NCBI GenBank assembly: GCA_036244995.1
Contig: BTTF01000057.1
Coordinates: 1 to 14,395 of the forward strand
Source of the DNA: BMS3Bbin07 sp036244995
Lineage (GTDB): Bacteria; Nitrospirota; Thermodesulfovibrionia; Thermodesulfovibrionales; JdFR-85
Reading direction: 5' to 3'
Length of the DNA stretch: 14,395 nt
Part shown: piece after piece, positions 7,057-13,999 of the stretch
How the letters are laid out: the number at the start of each line of letters is the position of its first letter
Position numbering within the stretch: position 1 is the stretch's first letter
Notes under the pieces: generated by a model
Database searches by the model: none
Told to the model about the DNA's origin: nothing
Seen by the model: only the letters and a program-made list of their open reading frames with translations
Position numbers and translations under genes: made by a program

Positions 7057-8139
7057 TTATAGTACCGACTTAATCTCCTCGACCTCCCTGGTAATAATGG
7101 TCTCGGCAAGGTCAGGGACGGTTTCCCATATAATCTTTTCAACCTGCTGCTTTAACGAGGAACCTATCTCTTCCATCATATTACTGACGGTCTCTTCTAT
7201 GAGTCGGGGGGCGGTATCAAGTATTATCTTCTCTATTGCCGGCTTCATGAGGTTGTTGACGCTGTCCAGCATAATAGCCTGCATATCAATAGACTCCAGC
7301 ATTTCTTTCATCCGCTCCTCAACAGAAGATGTAAGGGCTGTATAGAACTCATTGCTGTCAAGTGAATTTACCGCCTCTGATATCCTTTCTTCAGCAATAG
7401 TCCTGAACATGGCCTTCATCTCTTCTGTTGCCGGGAGCGGAACCGCCTGTTCCTGTCTTTCTGTTTCAACTGTCGACCTGTCTCCGGTCAGGGACTGCTC
7501 TTCACCTTTTATCTCTTCCAGGGTTTCATCGTCTTCTTCAAAAGTCAGCTCTTCTTCTAGGGCAAATGTATCCTCGGAGGGTTCCAGAGAAGGTTCCATG
7601 ACCAATTCCTCTTTTTCCCACTCCTCTTCCGACTCTGTTTCAGGAATTTCAACCGTTTCAGCAGTTTCCGGGGTTCCAATTGCTTCGGCAGTTTCAACGG
7701 TTTCGCCTTCACTTAGTTCAAACTCCTCTTCAAGTGTCTCGGCTACACCTTCTTCTTCTTCCAGCATCTCCTTTTCTGCAAATATTGCGTTTATCTTGCT
7801 GATAAGCTCCCGGGATTCAAAGGGTTTTACAATATAATCATCAGCCCCGGCCTCTTTTAACAGGTCTTCATCTATCGGTTCAAAGGCCCCGGCAAGGAGA
7901 ATAACTGGAATGTCCCTTGTGTACTCATCCCCCTTGATCTTTTCACATAACTGATAGCCGTTCATCTTAGGCATCTCAATATCTGCAAGGACTATATCCG
8001 GCATGAATTCTTTTATTACAGCCCAGGCATGTTCTCCGTCTCCAACCGATTTGATCTCAAAACCTTCATCAGCGAGTATAAGTTCGACGACCTTCTGAAT
8101 AGTTATACTGTCATCAGCCAAAAGCAGTTTTTTGCTCAT
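7057..8139 (-). CDS. Receiver-domain response regulator with Glu-rich linker and helical tail
   Basis: A cytoplasmic phosphoacceptor protein of 360 residues without a recognisable DNA-binding or enzymatic output domain. The receiver is about 1-122: acidic pair D9/D10 in LLADDS, phosphoacceptor D53 in VLADIEMPKMNG, and K105 in DYIVKPFE. The Thr/Ser normally before the switch Ala is replaced by A83 (ILLAGAFEP). Residues about 123-237 are a highly acidic, low-complexity Glu/Thr linker. The tail (238-360) is predicted helical and holds two related segments, about 297-325 (AIEKIILDTAPRLIEE) and 329-356 (VEKIIWETVPDLAET). Similar tails occur in receiver proteins of deltaproteobacteria and Nitrospirota. 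I chose ATG 8139 over ATG 8151 because GAGGTGGG precedes it closely and the receiver fold begins right there. No histidine kinase is adjacent, so partner and output are unknown. Confidence 0.9.
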   Translation of the reverse strand: MSKKLLLADDSITIQKVVELILADEGFEIKSVGDGEHAWAVIKEFMPDIVLADIEMPKMNGYQLCEKIKGDEYTRDIPVILLAGAFEPIDEDLLKEAGADDYIVKPFESRELISKINAIFAEKEMLEEEEGVAETLEEEFELSEGETVETAEAIGTPETAETVEIPETESEEEWEKEELVMEPSLEPSEDTFALEEELTFEEDDETLEEIKGEEQSLTGDRSTVETERQEQAVPLPATEEMKAMFRTIAEERISEAVNSLDSNEFYTALTSSVEERMKEMLESIDMQAIMLDSVNNLMKPAIEKIILDTAPRLIEETVSNMMEEIGSSLKQQVEKIIWETVPDLAETIITREVEEIKSVL

Positions 8140-8259
8140 ATCCCACCTCATTGTTAACGGACCTATCCCGTTTAGTTTTTATTTTGAGGAATCACTTGCA
8201 AAACGACATAACCCACCATTTATTGATTATCGATGCTTAAACACACTAACAAAATTTTA

Positions 8260-8289
8260 TTGTTAATGGCAAGAAAAGTCAAGTATTTT
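8260..8289 (+). promoter_or_regulatory. Possible promoter of larB-mutS
   Basis: TTGTTA (8260-8265) and TATTTT (8284-8289) lie 18 bases apart in an AT-rich stretch between the divergent regulator gene and larB. A start near 8296 would place the larB ATG at 8323 within a short leader and would exclude the upstream in-frame ATGs at 8233 and 8266. The match is modest. Confidence 0.35.
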
Positions 8290-8322
8290 AAAATATCATC
8301 AAGAAATTTTAATATATCAGTT

Positions 8323-9063
8323 ATGGATGCGGCCTTATTAAATGAATTGCTTCAGAAGGTAAAAGAGGGAACCTTGTCACCTGAGACGGCGTTGGAGAAA
8401 TTAAGGTCCCTGCCGTTCGAGGCTATTGATTCCTCTCATGTTGACCATCACAGGGCATTAAGACAGGGTATTCCCGAGGTGGTCTTTGCCGAAGGGAAGA
8501 CCGTAGATGAGGTTCTGAAGATATCAAGGGCGATCTATAAAAAGAGCAAAAAACTGCTCATAACAAGGGTGGATGAGGATATCCGTAAAGCCCTCCGCAT
8601 CAGAGGGGCCAAGTACTATCCTCGTTCCAGGGTCATAATGGCTGGGGGAATAAAATCCGGCAGCGGTCTTGTCCTCGTTGTTACAGCAGGGACATCGGAT
8701 ATTGCAGTGGCTGAGGAGGCCTCGCTCACGGCCTCTTTTCTCGGCAGCAGGGTTGAGACGGTTTATGATGTCGGTGTAGCAGGTATACACAGGTTATTTG
8801 CATACATGGACCTCATCAGGGAGGCAAGGGTGATAGTGGTTGTAGCAGGTATGGAGGGAGCTCTTCCCTCTGTGGTGGGAGGTATTGCAGACAGCGTTGT
8901 TATCGGAGTGCCTGCATCAACAGGTTACGGCACTTCCTTTGGGGGGCTTACAGCACTATTTGCAATGCTCAACTCCTGTGTCCCGGGGATTGCGGTTGTT
9001 AATATTGATAACGGCTTTGGGGCTGGATGTCTTGCACACAGGATAAATACAGGGACTAAGTGA
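8323..9063 (+). CDS. larB: LarB, pyridinium-3,5-biscarboxylic acid mononucleotide synthase
   Basis: LarB carboxylates and hydrolyses nicotinate adenine dinucleotide (NaAD) in the first step of nickel-pincer nucleotide cofactor synthesis for lactate racemase and LarA-like enzymes. Its C-terminal half resembles PurE. From the chosen start it has 246 residues: an N-terminal helical part with a DHHRALRQGIPEVVFAEGKT signature (41-60), then the PurE-like part with VTAGTSDIAVAEEA (120-133), VAGMEGALPSVVGG (174-187), GVPASTGYGTSFGGL (195-209) and VNIDNGFGAG (226-235). An in-frame extension of 30 residues (ATG 8233) is rich in Lys, Ile and Asn and unlike the family, so I prefer ATG 8323, though no start has a clear ribosome-binding site. 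larC and larE are not adjacent. mutS follows closely, apparently on the same transcript. Confidence 0.92.
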   Translation: MDAALLNELLQKVKEGTLSPETALEKLRSLPFEAIDSSHVDHHRALRQGIPEVVFAEGKTVDEVLKISRAIYKKSKKLLITRVDEDIRKALRIRGAKYYPRSRVIMAGGIKSGSGLVLVVTAGTSDIAVAEEASLTASFLGSRVETVYDVGVAGIHRLFAYMDLIREARVIVVVAGMEGALPSVVGGIADSVVIGVPASTGYGTSFGGLTALFAMLNSCVPGIAVVNIDNGFGAGCLAHRINTGTK

Positions 9064-9106
9064 TGAAAAGTTGAACTTTCCGGCAGGAATTGTTTTAAAT
9101 ATCCCT

Positions 9107-11689
9107 ATGGTGGAACAGACCCCCCTTATGAAACAGTATTTCAGTATAAAGCAGGAACATGCCGACGCCATACTGTTCTTTCGCCTTGGTGATTTTTACG
9201 AGATGTTCGGTGAGGATGCCCGTGTGGCCTCCTCCGTCCTCTCAATAGCCCTCACAACGCGTGACAGGGGAAAGGAAAGTCCCACTCCCATGTGCGGAGT
9301 CCCTCATTTTGCTGCCGAGGCCTATATAACCAGGCTGATAAATGCAGGTTACAAGGTTGCCGTCTGTGAACAGGTTGAAGACCCAAAAGAGGCAAAGGGG
9401 ATTGTAAGAAGAGAGGTTGTCAGGGTCATCACTCCGGGTACGCATACACCTGAAAACCCCAAGGAGAACAATTTTATACTCAGTTTTTATCCTGACGGAA
9501 AGGTCCACGGCATCTCGGTAGCAGACCTTTCAACAGGTGAATTCTTCCTTTACGAAACCGACCGTCCGGTTGAGGACGAAATCCAGAGGTTTGAACCAAA
9601 GGAGATCCTCTGCCCCTCACACCTCAAAGGTCATTTCCACTACCTCGATACACTGAACAGCTATTTTACAACCTATTATGAGGACTGGTTTTTTGACTAC
9701 TCCGAGGCATACAGGAAGATGCTTGAACATTTTAAGGTCTATTCCCTTGAAGTCTTCGGCTGTGAAGAGATGAAGGCAGCCGTATCCTCCTCCGGAGCGC
9801 TAATTAACTATCTCACGGAAAACCAGAAGGGTGCTGTTGTACTCCGGAAACCTGCTGTGCTCAAGCAGGGTGAGTATATGTTCCTTGATTCCGTTACCAA
9901 GAGGAATATCGAACTGATACATAACATGAGAGACGGATCATCAGAGGGGACCCTGCTCAAAATACTGGATGAAACATTAACGCCGATGGGCGGAAGGTTC
10001 CTCAGAAATGCCATATTAAAACCCCTTGTCAACATAGAAGGCATCAGAGACCGTCATGAGGCCGTTGAAAACCTTATAGAGGGCTATGAACTGCAGGAGA
10101 CCCTGAGAACCTATCTCAGGCAGGTTCAGGACCTTGAGAGGCTCTCCACAAGGGTGCTCCAGCGCAGTGCAAACGCCCGTGACCTTATTGCAATCAGGAC
10201 GTCAGTGGCATGTCTTCCTGAAATAAGAGGTGCCCTTAAGAAGGCCCACTCCCCGCTCCTCGGGAAAATTTCCGGTGATGTGGAGGATTTCAGCGGGTTA
10301 AAAGACCTGATTGAGCGGGCAATTAATGATGCTCCGCCTAACGGCCTGAAAGACGGCGGGATAATAAAGTCCGGCTACAGGCAGGATGTGGATGAATTCA
10401 GGGAGATGTCCACAAAGGGGAAGGACTACATCTCGGGGCTTGAGATGAAGGAGAAGGAATCAACAGGTATATCGTCACTGAAGATCGGTTATAACAGGGT
10501 TTTTGGTTATTATCTTGAGGTTACAAAATCAAACCTTCATATGGTGCCTGAACATTACATCAGAAAGCAGACCCTTGTGGGGGCCGAGAGGTATGTAACC
10601 CCGGAATTAAAGGAATACGAAAACAGGGTGCTCGGGGCTGAGGAGAGGCTCAAGGCCCTTGAGTATGAAGTCTTTATGGAAGTGCTCGAAGAGGTTGCTC
10701 TTTCTATTGAGGACCTTCTCGGGACTGCACAGGCGATAGGAGAGCTTGACTTCCTTCTCTCCCTTGCAGTGACTGCAAGAAGATACAACTATAAAAGACC
10801 CCTGATTGACAGCACGGGAAGACTTGAAATCACAGATGGAAGGCATCCCGTGCTTGAGAGGGGCGCCTCTGATGAGAAGTTTATCCCGAACAACGCTTAT
10901 GTTGACACGGAAGACCACAGGCTCCTGATCATAACAGGCCCGAACATGGCGGGTAAATCAACGTACATGAGGCAGGTTGCACTGATTGTGCTGATGGCAC
11001 AGGTCGGCTCGTTTGTCCCTGCTGCAGAGGCCAAAATAGGGGTTGTGGACAGGATATTTACAAGGATCGGGGCCTCGGATTACCTTGCAAAGGGGCAGAG
11101 CACGTTTATGGTAGAAATGATAGAGACCGCAAACATACTTTATAATGCAACGAAAGAGAGCCTCATAATACTCGACGAGGTGGGCAGGGGGACGAGCACC
11201 TTTGATGGAATAAGCATAGCCTGGGCAATAGCAGAGCATATAGCAAACGAGATTGGTGCAAGGACCCTCTTTGCAACCCATTATAATGAGCTGACAGAGC
11301 TTGGAATTACACTGTCCGGAGTCAAAAACTACAATATCTCCGTCAAGGAGTGGGGTGATGAGATAATATTTCTGAGAAAGATCGAGCGGGGCCCTGCCGA
11401 CAAGAGCTACGGAATTCAGGTGGCACGCCTGGCGGGGTTGCCTGAGCCTGTGGTAAACAGGGCAAAGGAGGTGCTGAATAATCTTGAAAAATCGGAATTC
11501 ACCGAATTCGGCACCCCGAGGGTTATGGGCAGGAATACCCGCAAAAAGGCGTCCCAGCTTGACCTGTTTTCAGTAAACTATGAGCCGATTGTAAATAAAC
11601 TCCTCGGCATTGACGCCTCATCCCTGACCCCTGATGAGGCAGTAAAGCGTCTGCTTGAAATCCGGAAGATGGCGGAAGACCTTCGATAA
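9107..11689 (+). CDS. mutS: DNA mismatch repair protein MutS
   Basis: MutS binds base mismatches and small loops as a clamp and recruits MutL, using its ABC-type ATPase. From the chosen ATG it has 860 residues with all domains. The mismatch-binding FYE (30-32) lies in FFRLGDFYEMF. Connector, lever and clamp domains follow. The ATPase has Walker A GPNMAGKST (611-619), Walker B LIILDEVGRG (686-695) and ATHYNEL (723-729). A beta-clamp motif QLDLF (817-821) and a terminal helix-turn-helix (LTPDEAVKRLLEIRKMAEDL) end the protein. ATG 9107 gives the family-typical MVEQTPLMKQYF start. TTG 9071 would add 12 residues in the same frame and has no better ribosome-binding site. The gap to larB is 43 bases, or 7 if TTG is used. 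No mutL in view. Confidence 0.97.
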   Translation: MVEQTPLMKQYFSIKQEHADAILFFRLGDFYEMFGEDARVASSVLSIALTTRDRGKESPTPMCGVPHFAAEAYITRLINAGYKVAVCEQVEDPKEAKGIVRREVVRVITPGTHTPENPKENNFILSFYPDGKVHGISVADLSTGEFFLYETDRPVEDEIQRFEPKEILCPSHLKGHFHYLDTLNSYFTTYYEDWFFDYSEAYRKMLEHFKVYSLEVFGCEEMKAAVSSSGALINYLTENQKGAVVLRKPAVLKQGEYMFLDSVTKRNIELIHNMRDGSSEGTLLKILDETLTPMGGRFLRNAILKPLVNIEGIRDRHEAVENLIEGYELQETLRTYLRQVQDLERLSTRVLQRSANARDLIAIRTSVACLPEIRGALKKAHSPLLGKISGDVEDFSGLKDLIERAINDAPPNGLKDGGIIKSGYRQDVDEFREMSTKGKDYISGLEMKEKESTGISSLKIGYNRVFGYYLEVTKSNLHMVPEHYIRKQTLVGAERYVTPELKEYENRVLGAEERLKALEYEVFMEVLEEVALSIEDLLGTAQAIGELDFLLSLAVTARRYNYKRPLIDSTGRLEITDGRHPVLERGASDEKFIPNNAYVDTEDHRLLIITGPNMAGKSTYMRQVALIVLMAQVGSFVPAAEAKIGVVDRIFTRIGASDYLAKGQSTFMVEMIETANILYNATKESLIILDEVGRGTSTFDGISIAWAIAEHIANEIGARTLFATHYNELTELGITLSGVKNYNISVKEWGDEIIFLRKIERGPADKSYGIQVARLAGLPEPVVNRAKEVLNNLEKSEFTEFGTPRVMGRNTRKKASQLDLFSVNYEPIVNKLLGIDASSLTPDEAVKRLLEIRKMAEDLR

Positions 11690-11739
11690 GGGTTTGAAAT
11701 GACATTGTTTTACGGAAGATTACCGAACAGTGAGCTTGA

Positions 11740-11821
11740 TTTTTAGTCATTTCTATGATATTGTATATTAGCAATGTTTTGAATAAAATACATTTGTCAG
11801 TTAAATCTTTATGACTAAAAA
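11740..11821. repeat. 11-base inverted repeat flanking the NYN gene promoter region
   Basis: TTTTTAGTCAT (11740-11750) is the exact reverse complement of ATGACTAAAAA (11811-11821), with 60 AT-rich bases between. The right arm runs into the ribosome-binding site (AAGG, 11821-11824) of the following gene. It could be an operator pair, a hairpin hiding the start site, or the end sequences of a small AT-rich insertion. Confidence 0.6.
11761..11789 (+). promoter_or_regulatory. Possible promoter of the NYN-domain gene
   Basis: TTGTAT (11761-11766) and TAAAAT (11784-11789) are 17 bases apart. The -10 box is good (5/6) and the -35 box weak (3/6). Transcription would begin near 11796, between the two arms of the inverted repeat and 30 bases before the ATG. 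Confidence 0.35.
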
Positions 11822-11827
11822 AGGATT

Positions 11828-12346
11828 ATGGGAAATATACTAATCAATCAATCGGTAGCTATCCTCTGCGACGGGAATAATATTGAACGGAGCATCCATG
11901 AGCTCTCCAAATCAAAAAATACAATGATCAATTTCGACAAACTGATACCGAAACTGCTTAATGACAGGGGATTGAACAGACTGCTTTATTTTCGGGAAGG
12001 CAAGTCCATTTCTTCCAAATTCGCTGAAAGACTGCACGAAAATTATTATGGCTCGGTTCTCCCGTGTCACAAGTCAGCCGATATTCCCCTTTCCATCAAG
12101 GCAACACAACTTGCCTCAAAGGTTGATACCATTATCATTATGTCGGGCGATGCGGATTTTGTAGACCTGGTTACGCATCTGAAAGGGGAGGGCGTAAGGG
12201 TTGAAATTGCTGCTGTAAGAAAAACAACCGCCAAGATATTAATTGAAGAAGCAGACTATTTTCATGAGATAACCAGGGAAGACTGGTTTATATACAAGGC
12301 ACCGAGAAAGACAAAACAAAAAAGACCTGACAGTTCACAAGGATAG
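11828..12346 (+). CDS. LabA-like NYN-domain protein (putative PIN-like RNase)
   Basis: This 172-residue protein has the NYN/LabA fold, a PIN-related metal-dependent nuclease fold generally linked to RNA processing or decay; the substrate of this one is unknown. Acidic active-site candidates are D15 in ILCDGNN (13-18), D85 in KSADIPLSIKA (82-92), and D108 and D110 in MSGDADFVDLV (105-115). The core ends around residue 152, and a basic tail (APRKTKQKRPDSSQG) follows that could touch nucleic acid. The set of acidic residues looks complete, so an active enzyme is plausible. The start has AAAGG four bases upstream. It stands alone, 138 bases after mutS and convergent with ahcY, with its own possible promoter, so context says little about its job. 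Domain call firm, function inferred. Confidence 0.88.
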   Translation: MGNILINQSVAILCDGNNIERSIHELSKSKNTMINFDKLIPKLLNDRGLNRLLYFREGKSISSKFAERLHENYYGSVLPCHKSADIPLSIKATQLASKVDTIIIMSGDADFVDLVTHLKGEGVRVEIAAVRKTTAKILIEEADYFHEITREDWFIYKAPRKTKQKRPDSSQG

Positions 12347-12348
12347 GC

Positions 12349-12430
12349 TTTAGACAGGATAATGGCGGTTATTAATCAAAAGAGATTTCATTAAAAAAGT
12401 ATCCTGAATATCCTGTAAATCCTGTCTAAA
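12349..12430. repeat. ATCCTG-type intergenic repeat element
   Basis: TTTAGACAGGAT (12349-12360) is the reverse complement of ATCCTGTCTAAA (12419-12430). The right side is three tandem 9-mers ATCCTGNNN at 12401, 12410 and 12419. Elements of this composition (ATCCTGAATATCCTGTAAATCCTG) are common as dispersed intergenic repeats in several bacterial phyla, an observation from general knowledge. It begins two bases after the NYN gene stop codon. Confidence 0.7.
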
Positions 12431-12477
12431 ATATTTCGCTATTCCAGTCTGAACATACATGATCATGCCGCTTTAAA

Positions 12478-12525
12478 GCAGATACAGGAGTGCAGGTCAT
12501 AAAGAAACACACCTCCTGTACCTGC
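12478..12525. terminator. Long hairpin between convergent NYN gene and ahcY
   Basis: GCAGATACAGGAGTG (12478-12492) pairs with CACCTCCTGTACCTGC (12510-12525), apart from one mismatch and one bulge, around a 17-base loop. It sits 28 bases past the ahcY stop codon. The T-tracts on both sides are poor, so it may protect 3' ends or act as a weak two-way terminator. Confidence 0.5.
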
Positions 12526-12552
12526 TCTAATCAAACTGACCTTATTTCAAGA

Positions 12553-13869
12553 TTAATACCTGTAGTAGTCAGGCTTGAACGGCCCTGTCCTGGGAATACC
12601 GAGATACTCGGACTGGGCATCGGTAAGCGTGGTCAGCTTCACACCCAACTTCTTCAGATGCAACTGTGCAACCTTTTCATCCAGATGCTTTGGGAGCACA
12701 TATACCTTGTTTTCATAATTGTCAGGGTTGTTCCAGAGCTCCATCTGAGCCATAACCTGGTTCGTAAAACTGTTTGACATGACAAAAGAAGGATGACCCG
12801 TGGCACATCCCAGGTTTACAAGGCGCCCTTCGGCAAGTATTGTTATGGCCTTGCCCTCAGGCCAGATTACCTGATCAACCTGCGGCTTTATATTTACCCT
12901 CTTAAGCGATGGATCGTTAAAGACCGAGGCAACATCAATCTCTATATCAAAATGCCCAATGTTACAGACTATGGCCTGGTCCTTCATCACATCCATATGC
13001 TGCCTGCAGATAACATCCTTGCAGCCCGTAGTGGTAACGAATATATCCGCAATAGGTGCGGCATCCTCCATGGTAACAACTTCGTAGCCCTCCATGGCAG
13101 CCTGAAGCGCACATATCGGGTCTATCTCGGTAATAAGAACCCTGGCACCCTGACCCCTTAAAGACTGGGCACATCCCTTGCCGACATCACCATAACCGGC
13201 TACAACCGTTATCTTGCCGGCTATCATTACATCAGTGGCCCGCTTTATCCCGTCAAGCAGGGACTCACGGCAGCCATATAGATTGTCAAACTTCGATTTT
13301 GTGACGGAATCATTTACATTAAAGGCAGGACAGCCAAGAGCGCCTTCACGCATCATTTCATAAAGACGATGAACTCCGGTAGTCGTCTCCTCGGAAATAC
13401 CGCGAATTTCCTTCAGATACTCCGGATAACGGGTGTGAACAATCTGGGTAAGATCCCCGCCGTCATCAAGAATCATGTTAAGCGGTTTTCCATCAGGCCA
13501 TAAAAGCGTCTGCTCTATACACCAGTCATATTCTTTCTCGCTTTCTCCCTTCCATGCAAATACCGGAATACCACGGGCTGCTATGGCTGCCGCAGCATGA
13601 TCCTGTGTTGAAAATATATTGCATGATGACCAGCGGACCTCAGCGCCTAACTCAATCAAAGTCTCAATCAATACGGCGGTCTGTATCGTCATATGGAGAC
13701 ACCCTGCTATCCGTGCTCCACTGAGTGGCTTTTCCTGTCCGTATTCCTGACGAAGCGCCATCAAACCAGGCATTTCGGTTTCGGCAATGGATATCTCCTT
13801 TCTTCCCCATTCGGCAAGGGTAATATCCGCCACCTTGAAATCCTCAACAACAATTTTGTCCTCAATCAT
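12553..13869 (-). CDS. ahcY: Adenosylhomocysteinase (S-adenosylhomocysteine hydrolase)
   Basis: This NAD-dependent enzyme splits S-adenosylhomocysteine to adenosine and homocysteine, removing the inhibitory product of methyltransferases in the activated-methyl cycle. The 438 residues are the short form (human-like, about 432), without the roughly 40-residue insertion of many bacterial enzymes. Seen are H59 in LHMTIQTAVLIETL, STQDHAAAA (87-95), LDDGGDLTQ (134-142), NVNDSVTKSKFDNLYG (184-199) with K191 and D195 matching the catalytic Lys and Asp, the NAD motif GYGDVGKG (225-232), CNIGHFDIEID (302-312), and the C-terminal KPDYYRY (432-438) that closes the neighbouring subunit's NAD site. The ATG follows AGGAGGT at 10 bases. 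A promoter and a leader of about 90 nt with competing stems precede it. metK, metH and luxS are not in view. Confidence 0.97.
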   Translation of the reverse strand: MIEDKIVVEDFKVADITLAEWGRKEISIAETEMPGLMALRQEYGQEKPLSGARIAGCLHMTIQTAVLIETLIELGAEVRWSSCNIFSTQDHAAAAIAARGIPVFAWKGESEKEYDWCIEQTLLWPDGKPLNMILDDGGDLTQIVHTRYPEYLKEIRGISEETTTGVHRLYEMMREGALGCPAFNVNDSVTKSKFDNLYGCRESLLDGIKRATDVMIAGKITVVAGYGDVGKGCAQSLRGQGARVLITEIDPICALQAAMEGYEVVTMEDAAPIADIFVTTTGCKDVICRQHMDVMKDQAIVCNIGHFDIEIDVASVFNDPSLKRVNIKPQVDQVIWPEGKAITILAEGRLVNLGCATGHPSFVMSNSFTNQVMAQMELWNNPDNYENKVYVLPKHLDEKVAQLHLKKLGVKLTTLTDAQSEYLGIPRTGPFKPDYYRY

Positions 13870-13916
13870 TTGCTTTAAAACCTCCTGAATATTATAAAGT
13901 ATCGTAACTGCCTGTC

Positions 13917-13959
13917 CCGGCTGGTTGGGCTCGCGGAGAGCCGGTTTCTGTATTACCGG
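13917..13959 (-). promoter_or_regulatory. Structured leader of ahcY with mutually exclusive stems
   Basis: Within the predicted leader of about 90 nt, three stems share one central segment. CCGGT (13941-13945) can pair with ACCGG (13955-13959), GGCTC (13928-13932) with GAGCC (13938-13942), and CCGGCT (13917-13922) with AGCCGG (13939-13944). Only one or two can form at once. It does not show the conserved SAH-riboswitch core that I know upstream of ahcY, nor a terminator; control, if any, would be by other means. The element is inferred from pairing alone. Confidence 0.4.
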
Positions 13960-13967
13960 TACATAGT

Positions 13968-13996
13968 ATTATCAGGTTTTCAGCCAACAATTGCAA
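13968..13996 (-). promoter_or_regulatory. Promoter of ahcY
   Basis: On the minus strand TTGCAA (13991-13996, 4/6) is followed after 17 bases by GATAAT (13968-13973, 5/6). Transcription would begin near 13961, so the structured segment described next to it lies within the first half of the leader. Confidence 0.6.
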
Positions 13997-13999
13997 GTA

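Noticed and set aside
7352..7837. A 161-codon Ser-rich open frame on the plus strand
   Set aside because: It is the complement of the Glu-rich linker codons of the response regulator (GAA and GAG read as TTC, CTC and TCT/TCC frames), a common artefact.
8180..8225. Possible sigma54 site upstream of the response regulator (GG...TTGC on the minus strand)
   Set aside because: The distance between the GG and GC elements is 12 bases and not the required 10.
8233..8322. Longer N terminus for LarB (30 extra residues)
   Set aside because: The extension is unlike the family, has no ribosome-binding site, and overlaps the AT-rich segment that looks like a promoter.
13870..13965. SAH riboswitch upstream of ahcY
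   Set aside because: The position fits but the conserved core sequence known for that class is not visible. Kept only as an unassigned structured leader.
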